NCBI GenBank assembly: GCA_004294465.1
Contig: REAV01000007.1
Span: 1-9,534 of the forward strand
Direction: 5' to 3'
Source of the DNA: Sphingobacteriia bacterium
GTDB lineage: Bacteria; Bacteroidota; Bacteroidia; Chitinophagales; Chitinophagaceae
DNA length: 9,534 bases
Of this stretch, positions 1 to 5,763 are shown in pieces (positions within the stretch are counted from its first letter, which is position 1; each line of letters begins with the position of its first letter). The translations under genes were made by a program, and so were the position numbers. The notes under the pieces are model-generated. The model saw nothing but the letters and a program-made list of their open reading frames with translations. It was not told the DNA's origin and did not search any database.

Positions 1-961
1 ATCCTGCTTCTATATCGGTGGTATAGCCAATTACACTGATCTCTTCATTTAATACAATCTTATCATGATCCTCTTGTTTCAAGGTAAAAATTAATTCATA
101 GTCTTCACCACCATTCAAAGCACATACTGTAGGGTCAAGTCCGAATTTATAAGCAGCATGTCTGCTGTCTTCGTGAATAGGTAATTTTTCTTCGTATATC
201 ACACAACCCAAATTAGACTGCTTGCATAAATGCAATACTTCACTGCTAATGCCGTCGCTTACATCCATCATAGATGTTGGAAGAATTTGATTGGCAGCAA
301 AAAATTCGATGATGTCTTTTCTTGCTTCTGGTTTTAATAACCTACCAACTACATAAGTTTCATTTTCTAAATCAGGTTGAATAGAAGGGTTCTCTAAATA
401 AATTTTCTTCTCTCTTTCCATTAAGGTCAACCCTAAAAAAGCGCCACCCAAATCTCCGCTGACACAGATTAAATCTCCTTTTTGTGCAGTACTTCTTTTT
501 ACAAACTGATCAGGGGCTACTTCACCAATAGCAGTAACGGAAATAATTAATCCCTTTGGAGAAGTGGTAGTATCTCCACCAATTAAATCCACCCCATATT
601 TTTCACAAGCGAAATAAACACCTTCATACAATTCGCTCAAAGCCTCTACACTAAAGCGATTGCTGATACCAATACTCATAGTAACTTGAGTAGGTGTTGC
701 ATTCATGGCATAAATATCACTCAGGTTTACCACTACGGCTTTATACCCCAAATGTTTTAAGGGCATATACATTAAATCAAAATGCACACCTTCAATTAAG
801 AGGTCGGTACTGATCACAGTTTGTTTTCCAAAATGATCAATCACGGCACCATCATCTCCTATTCCCAATACCGATGATGCATTTTGTATTTCATTGTTTT
901 TTGTTAGATGATCGATCAATCCAAATTCACCCAGTGTTGCTATTTCTGTTCTTTCTTCCAT
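1..961 (-). CDS. thiL: Thiamine-monophosphate kinase ThiL, cut at its C-terminal end by the window edge
   Basis: ThiL phosphorylates thiamine monophosphate with ATP to give thiamine diphosphate, the last step of cofactor synthesis in the cytoplasm. I translated 320 codons from the ATG at 961; the frame is open to the left edge. The family motifs appear in order: GIGDDGAV (33-40), STDLLIEGVHF (51-61), VNLSDIYAMNA (78-88), GGDTT (128-132), SMMDVSDGIS (230-239) and LNGGEDYEL (282-290). The acidic motifs are those that bind Mg-ATP in this AIR-synthase-like fold. Family members are usually about 320-350 residues, so only a short C-terminal piece should be missing. The ATG lies 3 bases after the stop of the upstream phosphatase gene, so the two are probably co-transcribed. 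No other thiamine gene is in view. No key residue is missing in the visible part. Confidence 0.95.
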   Translation of the reverse strand, partial: MEERTEIATLGEFGLIDHLTKNNEIQNASSVLGIGDDGAVIDHFGKQTVISTDLLIEGVHFDLMYMPLKHLGYKAVVVNLSDIYAMNATPTQVTMSIGISNRFSVEALSELYEGVYFACEKYGVDLIGGDTTTSPKGLIISVTAIGEVAPDQFVKRSTAQKGDLICVSGDLGGAFLGLTLMEREKKIYLENPSIQPDLENETYVVGRLLKPEARKDIIEFFAANQILPTSMMDVSDGISSEVLHLCKQSNLGCVIYEEKLPIHEDSRHAAYKFGLDPTVCALNGGEDYELIFTLKQEDHDKIVLNEEISVIGYTTDIEAG

Positions 962-964
962 AGT

Positions 965-1741
965 TTAAAAATTTGCTCCATTTACTATTCCCAATAATTC
1001 ATCATGAATTTTTCCATTAGTAGCGATTAAATGAGGTTGATAAGGAGAATAAGCATAGCCATTAAAATCAGTTACTTTTCCACCAGCTTCTTCAACCATT
1101 AAAAAACCTGCAGCACTATCCCACGCCTGTAAATTGTGTTCATAAAACCCATCGAACCTTCCAGCAGCCACCCAACATAAATCTATAGCGGCGCTTCCTA
1201 ATCTTCTTACAGGAACCCCCTTCCTGATTAATTTCTCAAATACCTGAATCGGTCCATTGGGAGCGTCTAAATAAGTATATGGGAATCCTGTAACCAAACA
1301 ACTTTTAATAACTTCTGTTTTTTTACTCACTTCAATTTTTTGGTTATTAAGTGTTGCCCCAAATCCTTTTTGTGCAAAAAAGAATTCGTTCATAATTGGA
1401 TTATACACTGCACCCATAATCATCTTGCCATCTTGTTCTAATCCGATACTAACGCAACAAATGGGTATTCCATTGGCAAAGTTTACTGTTCCATCAATCG
1501 GGTCGATGATCCATTTATAGGTAGAGTCCTGAATAATTTCGCCACTCTCCTCACTCAAAATAAAATGATCAGGATAATCATTTTGAATTACCTGCATGAT
1601 GGCTTTTTCGGCAGCATGATCGGCCTCAGTTACCAAATTATTGATTCCCTCTTTATTGCTGATCACAAAACTGCCATTGAAAAAACGTTTCAGTTCTGCA
1701 GCTCCAGCTTCTGTAGCTTTTAATAATGTATTTTTTAACAT
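965..1741 (-). CDS. Inositol monophosphatase family protein (SuhB/IMPase-like phosphatase)
   Basis: This is a Mg-dependent phosphomonoesterase of the inositol monophosphatase family, 258 residues, close to the usual family length. The metal site is complete: Glu64-Glu65 in ILSEES, the DPIDGT signature at 80-85 (Asp80 and Asp83 as ligands), and WDSAAG at 207-212 supplying the third aspartate, Asp208. GAVYNPIMNEFF at 110-121 is also a family hallmark. There is no signal peptide, so it should be cytoplasmic. Substrates in this family range from myo-inositol phosphates to PAP, fructose bisphosphate and others, and the sequence does not settle which applies. The ATG at 1741 is preceded by a good Bacteroidota promoter. 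The stop is 3 bases from the thiL start, so both are likely made from one transcript. Confidence 0.92.
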   Translation of the reverse strand: MLKNTLLKATEAGAAELKRFFNGSFVISNKEGINNLVTEADHAAEKAIMQVIQNDYPDHFILSEESGEIIQDSTYKWIIDPIDGTVNFANGIPICCVSIGLEQDGKMIMGAVYNPIMNEFFFAQKGFGATLNNQKIEVSKKTEVIKSCLVTGFPYTYLDAPNGPIQVFEKLIRKGVPVRRLGSAAIDLCWVAAGRFDGFYEHNLQAWDSAAGFLMVEEAGGKVTDFNGYAYSPYQPHLIATNGKIHDELLGIVNGANF

Positions 1742-1745
1742 GCTA

Positions 1746-1777
1746 CAAAAGTAACCCTACTTCATTTGAAATACACA
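1746..1777 (-). promoter_or_regulatory. Bacteroidota-type promoter of the phosphatase-thiL operon
   Basis: Read on the minus strand, TACTTTTG (1753 to 1746) matches the Bacteroidota -7 consensus TAnnTTTG exactly. TGTG (1777 to 1774) is a one-mismatch -33 box, separated by 20 bases, which is the expected spacing. The -7 box ends only 4 bases before the ATG at 1741, so the transcript should start at or next to the start codon and have almost no leader. The match is seen in the sequence; the start point is inferred. Confidence 0.55.
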
Positions 1778-1795
1778 TTTTTAGATAGGTTTCCG

Positions 1796-1803
1796 CATCT
1801 TTG
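1796..1803 (+). promoter_or_regulatory. Possible -7 box for the glycosyltransferase gene
   Basis: CATCTTTG matches TAnnTTTG at five of the six fixed positions and lies 16 bases before the TTG start at 1820. I see no -33 box at the expected distance; the nearest TTTG, at 1765-1768, is too far. A five-of-six match is common in AT-rich DNA, so this is weak. Confidence 0.25.
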
Positions 1804-1819
1804 AGGAAATTAGGATTAT

Positions 1820-2671
1820 TTGGAACTCTCGGTTATCATAGTGAATTACAAAGTTTACCATTATTTAATCCCCTGCATAGAATCGGTGCAAGCGGCTCTG
1901 AATGGGATTGATGGGGAAATCATTGTGATTGATAACGAATCTAATCCAATAGAAGCAAACCGAATGATAGAGCTGTTTCCAAGTATCAAATTCATTGCAA
2001 ATTTGGAGAATAAAGGCTTTTCTAAAGCCAATAACCAGGGTCTTGCTATTGCTAACGGGCAAAATGTATTATTCCTAAATCCAGATACTGTATTGCCTCA
2101 ACACGCTCTTAAAGATTCATTGAGTTATTTATGTCAACATCAACTTGTTGGGGCTATCGGCGTTCAGATGGTAAACAAAGAAGGACAGTTTTTACCTGAG
2201 AGTAAAAGAGCTTATCCAAAGCCATTGACAGCTTTCTTTAAATTAAGCGGATTCGCTGATATTTTTCCGAGATCAGGTTTTTTCAACCACTATGCTTTGG
2301 GAAATCTAGATAAAGACAAAATTTATTCGGTGGAGATACTAGCGGGAGCATATTTAATGGTTAGAACCCAATTGGTAAAACAGATCGGAGGTTTTGATGA
2401 ACAGTTTTTTATGTATGGAGAAGACATAGATTTATCTAAAAGACTATCAGCACTTGGTTTTCAAAATCATTATCTCGGAAATATAGTAATCCAACATATC
2501 AAAGGGGCAAGCACCAATAAAAACAGCAAAGATTACCTCTATCATTTTTATCATTCCATGCACTTGTTTGTAAATAAACATCATGCCTCAAAAAGTCATT
2601 GGCTAGAAAGAAAGCTTTTGCATCTAGCAATTCGGGGCTCTAAATCAATTGCATTGTTAAAATATCGCTGA
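1820..2671 (+). CDS. Family 2 glycosyltransferase (WbbL/rhamnosyltransferase-like)
   Basis: This is an inverting GT-A glycosyltransferase that moves a sugar from a nucleotide donor to a growing glycan, probably a surface polysaccharide or lipid-linked sugar. The 283 residues hold the usual series: the first strand ELSVIIVNYK, DNES at 38-41, NKGFSKANNQG at 64-74, the DxD-like NPDT at 87-90 for metal-nucleotide binding, and GGFDEQFFMYGEDIDL at 190-205 with the catalytic-region ED. HIKGAS follows at 226-231. There is no membrane segment, so it probably acts at the inner face of the membrane. The start is TTG at 1820: a stop (TAG, 1811-1813) lies three codons upstream, and the protein then begins exactly where the first strand of the family does. 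Donor and acceptor cannot be read from the sequence. No other glycan genes surround it. Confidence 0.9.
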   Translation: MELSVIIVNYKVYHYLIPCIESVQAALNGIDGEIIVIDNESNPIEANRMIELFPSIKFIANLENKGFSKANNQGLAIANGQNVLFLNPDTVLPQHALKDSLSYLCQHQLVGAIGVQMVNKEGQFLPESKRAYPKPLTAFFKLSGFADIFPRSGFFNHYALGNLDKDKIYSVEILAGAYLMVRTQLVKQIGGFDEQFFMYGEDIDLSKRLSALGFQNHYLGNIVIQHIKGASTNKNSKDYLYHFYHSMHLFVNKHHASKSHWLERKLLHLAIRGSKSIALLKYR

Positions 2672-2679
2672 AATAGCGA
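2665..2679 (+). terminator. Small hairpin at the end of the glycosyltransferase gene
   Basis: TCGCT and AGCGA form a perfect 5-bp stem around the 5-base loop GAAAT, overlapping the TGA stop at 2669-2671. No T-run follows, only a mixed pyrimidine-rich stretch, so it is not a standard intrinsic terminator. It could weaken read-through into the GH3 gene or protect the mRNA end. Confidence 0.25.
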
Positions 2680-2730
2680 CTCTTCTTAGTCCTATTTGGG
2701 ATTGTATGCCAAAATATTGGGCATTTGTTT

Positions 2731-2738
2731 TAGTTTCG
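2731..2738 (+). promoter_or_regulatory. Possible -7 box for the GH3-LysE pair
   Basis: TAGTTTCG matches TAnnTTTG at five of six fixed positions and sits 26 bases before the ATG at 2765, giving a leader of roughly 20 bases. No clear -33 box is at the expected distance. It supports the ATG at 2765 over the in-frame TTG at 2696, which lies upstream of this box. Confidence 0.3.
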
Positions 2739-2764
2739 TAGCAGATAAACTGTATCTGATAACG

Positions 2765-4315
2765 ATGTCCATCATTGATTTAAAACTACCTAATTCAATT
2801 CTTAAAGCTTTGCGCTTGCCTCAGAATAACCTGAGAAGAGACCAGTTAAAGGTGTTGAAGAAATTATTGAAGAAGGCAAGGTTTACATCTTTCGGGCAGC
2901 AATATCGTTTTGATGATATTTTGGTGAGTAAACATCCTGGTAAAAAGTTCCAGGAATTGGTACCTACATTTAACTACAATACCATTTACGAACAGTGGTG
3001 GCATAAAACCATCGAAGGGCAATCGGATATTTGCTGGCCAGGCAAAATCAAGTACTATGCCCTGAGCAGCGGCACCAGTGAATCAGCCAGTAAATACATT
3101 CCAATCACCAACGATTTATTAAAGGGCAATAAAATTGTAATGATCAAGCAACTATTGAGTTTGCGGTCTTATGAAAATTTCCCTTTCTCTTCTTTGAGTA
3201 GAGGTTGGCTAACCTTGGGTGGTAGTACCGAATTGCAAAAAGGCGCAGGTTATTATGCAGGAGACCTTAGTGGAATTACGGTGAAGAAAGCACCATTTTG
3301 GTTTCAGCCATTTTATAAGCCAGGTAAAAAAACAGCCAAACAAAAAGATTGGAATAAAAAAATCAAAGAGATTGTAGACAATGCACCTCAATGGGATATT
3401 GGTTGCCTGGTTGGCGTGCCTGCCTGGATTCAATTGTGTCTGGAACAAGTGATTGAAAGATATCAACTCAACGACATTCACGAACTATGGCCCAACCTTG
3501 CTTTTTTTGTACATGGAGGAGTAAGTTTTGAGCCCTATAAAAAAGGGTTTGAAAAATTATTAGGCAAGCCCATCACTTATATTGAAACCTATTTAGCCAG
3601 CGAAGGTTTTATTGCTTATCAAGATCGTCAGTATGCACAAGGCATGCGATTGGTAACCAATGAACACATTTTTTTAGAGTTTGTCCCTTTTGATGATGTT
3701 AATTTTACTTCTGAAGGAGAAATGATTGAAAAGCCAGAAGCCCTGATGTTGCATGAAGTGGAGGAAGGAAAAGACTACGCATTGTTGATTAGCACGGTTG
3801 CGGGAACATGGCGTTATTTAATTGGTGACACCATTCGATTTGTAGATAAAGAACGTTCAGAAATAATTATTACCGGAAGAACCAAGCATTTCCTGAGCCT
3901 GGTAGGAGAGCATTTAAGTGTAGACAATATGAACAAAGCCATTCAAATGGCAGGTACTCATTTCAATATTTGTATTCCTGAATTTACAGTTGCTGGTATT
4001 CCAGTAGGCAATTTTTTCGGACATCAATGGTATGTTGCCTGTGACGATGCAGTAGATGCTACAGCATTGGCGAAATACATTGACGAATGTTTGAATGAAT
4101 TGAATGATGATTATGCAGTGGAAAGAAAGAGTGCATTAAAAGAAGTTCAGTTAGAGGTATTGAGTGAAAAACATTTTATGGATTTTATGCATTCCAAAGG
4201 AAAAGTGGGCGGACAACATAAATTTCCCCGGGTATTAAAAGGAACCATGTTGGCCGATTGGCAACATTTTTTAGCCAACCCAGTTAAGAAACAAGCCGAG
4301 CGATCTCGCGCATAA
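2765..4315 (+). CDS. GH3 auxin-responsive-promoter family protein (acyl-acid amido synthetase-like)
   Basis: GH3 proteins are adenylate-forming enzymes; the plant ones activate jasmonate, auxin or benzoates with ATP and join them to an amino acid. The three ATP-binding motifs are here: SSGTSES (101-107, the P-loop-like motif), YLASEG (276-281), and YLIGDTIRF (351-359) followed by GRTK (371-374) and GE (381-382). The C-terminal domain, from about residue 390 to the end, has the usual mobile-lid length. I chose the ATG at 2765 (516 residues); the frame is open back to a TTG at 2696, but those 23 residues look non-homologous and lie above a candidate promoter. Bacterial GH3 proteins are widespread in Bacteroidota, yet their substrates are not established to my knowledge. 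A LysE-type exporter gene follows 11 bases after the stop, suggesting an exported conjugate. Cytoplasmic; no signal peptide. Confidence 0.9.
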   Translation: MSIIDLKLPNSILKALRLPQNNLRRDQLKVLKKLLKKARFTSFGQQYRFDDILVSKHPGKKFQELVPTFNYNTIYEQWWHKTIEGQSDICWPGKIKYYALSSGTSESASKYIPITNDLLKGNKIVMIKQLLSLRSYENFPFSSLSRGWLTLGGSTELQKGAGYYAGDLSGITVKKAPFWFQPFYKPGKKTAKQKDWNKKIKEIVDNAPQWDIGCLVGVPAWIQLCLEQVIERYQLNDIHELWPNLAFFVHGGVSFEPYKKGFEKLLGKPITYIETYLASEGFIAYQDRQYAQGMRLVTNEHIFLEFVPFDDVNFTSEGEMIEKPEALMLHEVEEGKDYALLISTVAGTWRYLIGDTIRFVDKERSEIIITGRTKHFLSLVGEHLSVDNMNKAIQMAGTHFNICIPEFTVAGIPVGNFFGHQWYVACDDAVDATALAKYIDECLNELNDDYAVERKSALKEVQLEVLSEKHFMDFMHSKGKVGGQHKFPRVLKGTMLADWQHFLANPVKKQAERSRA

Positions 4316-4326
4316 AATTTTTTTGA

Positions 4327-4992
4327 TTGATTACAGCTGCCATATTAAAAGGATTGGTTTTAGGATTACTGCTCAGTATTTCAGTGGGGCCGATCATATT
4401 TGCCATCATCAAACAAAGCGTGAATAACGGTCACAAAGCGGGCTATACTTTTGTGGCAGGTGTTTCGGCCAGCGATATAACCTTGGTATTGGTTTGTAAT
4501 TTTTTTACAACATTATTTACATCGGCGCTGAATCATAGCACCGAGATTGCAGTTACTGGAAGTATTTTTTTAGTTGTAGTGGGTATTTATACCTTGTTCT
4601 TTAAAAAAGTAGTGACCGACCAAGACAATAATTTAGTAGAGAAGAAATTTAGAAAAAGAGATTTAGCGGGTATTTTTTTATCGGGCTATTTCATGAATAT
4701 TTTAAACCCTGGTGTTTTTATATTTTGGTTTGCCTGGACTGCCGCAATAGTGGGCGATGCTGCCAGTACACCCAATCCGGTGAATTATAAGTTCACTGTT
4801 TTTATTACTTGCCTTGTATTTGTATTACTCAGCGATATAGCCAAAGTAGCGGTTGCAGGAAAACTCCGTTCAAAACTCACACCTCGTAATTTGCATTATA
4901 TCAATATCATTTCCGGAATAATTTTAATTGGCTTTGGAGTTGTGTTGGGATGGGGCGTGCTCAATTATGGTGATGCGATTAAGCCGCATTAA
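4327..4992 (+). CDS. LysE/RhtB-family transporter (amino acid or amino-acid-derivative exporter)
   Basis: This is an inner-membrane exporter of the LysE family, whose members expel lysine, threonine, homoserine lactones and related compounds. The 221 residues show about six hydrophobic segments (roughly 5-27, 38-60, 73-93, 113-140, 154-176, 190-213). Family marks are SVGP at 19-22, the glycine-spaced stretch NNGHKAGYTFVAGVSASD at 33-50, the NPG at 127-129, and ISG with a following FG near 196-204. The start is TTG at 4327: a stop codon lies directly upstream in frame and the protein begins just before the first helix. It probably shares a transcript with the GH3 gene 11 bases upstream, so its cargo may be the GH3 product (inference). 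Its TAA stop overlaps the stop of the opposing regulator gene within TTAA at 4989-4992. Confidence 0.88.
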   Translation: MITAAILKGLVLGLLLSISVGPIIFAIIKQSVNNGHKAGYTFVAGVSASDITLVLVCNFFTTLFTSALNHSTEIAVTGSIFLVVVGIYTLFFKKVVTDQDNNLVEKKFRKRDLAGIFLSGYFMNILNPGVFIFWFAWTAAIVGDAASTPNPVNYKFTVFITCLVFVLLSDIAKVAVAGKLRSKLTPRNLHYINIISGIILIGFGVVLGWGVLNYGDAIKPH

Positions 4993-5642
4993 GCTTCAAT
5001 TCCCATGTCCTTTAATTTTAATACCAATTCATGTCTTGAACCTACATCTAATTTTTCATAAACTGCATCTTTATAATTTTCTACTGTTTTTGGGGCAACA
5101 CACATTTCTACAGCTATTTCTTTTAGACTAAGATTGGTCAATTTCAATTTAAGAAATCTCATTTCTGTATGATTAAAAGAAATATTACCAATAAATGCAA
5201 ATTTATCCCAATTCAAATCTTCAGTTTTTTGTTTTCGGAAATATTGATTTTTTAAATAGCCAGTTTCCATCAATTCTAAAAAAACAGATTCAAAATTTAA
5301 TTTTGAATCTGTTTTAACTAAATACCCATGAACCCCAATATTGAATAGATTCATGATAGTATTATCATCAACTACGAATGAAAGAATTAAAACTTTAGTG
5401 GTTGGATACAATGCTAATATTTCTTTGGCTGTAGCTGTACCATCCATTATAGGCATACTCAGGTCAAGTATAGCAATATCAGGTATCTTTTTGGATTGTT
5501 TAATCGCTTGGAGTAATTCTTTACCATTGGTTCCTACTGCAAAAACGGAGGAGTTGGGTGATTGCTTATTAATCACATCGATAAAAGCTTCTCTTACCCC
5601 AATATGATCTTCAGCAAATGCAATTAATAAATTGGATTGCAT
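4989..5642 (-). CDS. NarL/FixJ-type response regulator (receiver plus LuxR helix-turn-helix)
   Basis: This is a two-component transcription factor of 217 residues. The receiver domain (about 5-125) keeps the acidic pair Glu11-Asp12, the phospho-acceptor Asp60 in ILDLSMPIMDG, the switch Ser88 and Lys110. A LuxR/GerE helix-turn-helix follows (about 153-215), with SLKEIAVEMCVAPKTVENY as the recognition part and KLDVGSRHELV after it. The DNA-binding scaffold is intact, so it should act as a phosphorylation-controlled DNA-binding dimer. No histidine kinase gene lies nearby, so the partner is unknown and may be encoded elsewhere. The gene diverges from the metallopeptidase lipoprotein gene, a plausible target. 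It is AT-rich: 13 of 60 bases are G or C at 5161-5220. A perfect 35-base palindrome sits inside it, coding for the end of the receiver domain. It meets the transporter gene tail to tail with overlapping stops. Confidence 0.9.
   Translation of the reverse strand: MQSNLLIAFAEDHIGVREAFIDVINKQSPNSSVFAVGTNGKELLQAIKQSKKIPDIAILDLSMPIMDGTATAKEILALYPTTKVLILSFVVDDNTIMNLFNIGVHGYLVKTDSKLNFESVFLELMETGYLKNQYFRKQKTEDLNWDKFAFIGNISFNHTEMRFLKLKLTNLSLKEIAVEMCVAPKTVENYKDAVYEKLDVGSRHELVLKLKDMGIEA
5281..5315. repeat. Perfect 35-base palindrome inside the response regulator gene
   Basis: The arms 5281-5297 and 5299-5315 are exact reverse complements over 17 bases, around a single central T at 5298. The core is CAGATTC/GAATCTG flanked by A/T tracts. 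In RNA it can fold as a 15-bp stem with a TTTAA loop. On the coding (minus) strand the stem runs straight into seven Ts, giving a terminator-like shape within the gene. It encodes residues around 109-121, in the last part of the receiver domain. The pairing breaks at 5280/5316. Confidence 0.9.
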
Positions 5643-5671
5643 AAAATGGTTTTACTAGATTTTAAAATGGT
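5642..5671. repeat. Two direct 9-base repeats 21 bases apart ahead of the response regulator gene
   Basis: TAAAATGGT occurs at 5642-5650 and at 5663-5671, exactly 21 bases (two helical turns) apart; on the regulator's strand it reads ACCATTTTA. The copy nearest the gene touches the start codon. The 10-base palindrome ATTTTAAAAT (5659-5668) overlaps the second copy. The helical phasing fits binding sites for a dimeric regulator, possibly for autoregulation, but this is inferred from spacing alone. Confidence 0.4.
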
Positions 5672-5680
5672 GGGGGAATT

Positions 5681-5688
5681 CGAAAATA
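5681..5688 (-). promoter_or_regulatory. Possible -7 box for the response regulator gene
   Basis: Read on the minus strand, TATTTTCG matches TAnnTTTG at five of six fixed positions. It would give a leader of about 30 bases that contains the two 9-base repeats. The expected -33 position falls inside the neighbouring hairpin (5692-5717), where no TTTG is present. Weak evidence. Confidence 0.3.
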
Positions 5689-5691
5689 ATG

Positions 5692-5717
5692 AAAAAAGGG
5701 GTGAATGCCCCTTTTTT
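5692..5717. terminator. Terminator-shaped hairpin between two divergent genes
   Basis: AAAAAAGGGG (5692-5701) and CCCCTTTTTT (5708-5717) pair perfectly over 10 bp around the loop TGAATG. With a G4/C4 core and A6/T6 outer arms, it has intrinsic-terminator shape on both strands. Its place is odd: the genes on each side point away from it, so it follows no visible gene. It may insulate the two promoters, act as a leader attenuator for the lipoprotein gene, or serve as an operator. The structure is seen directly; the role is not. Confidence 0.5.
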
Positions 5718-5763
5718 GGGTGAATTAATTTTTGGAGAATTGTGTCTTATTAAATTATTAATT

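Noticed and set aside
2696..2764. Longer N-terminus for the GH3 protein from a TTG at 2696
   Set aside because: The extra 23 residues do not look like GH3 sequence, and a better ATG at 2765 follows a possible -7 box.
5689..5763. Longer N-terminus for the metallopeptidase lipoprotein from the ATG at 5689
   Set aside because: It would run through the perfect hairpin at 5692-5717 and put 25 residues before an otherwise standard lipoprotein signal.
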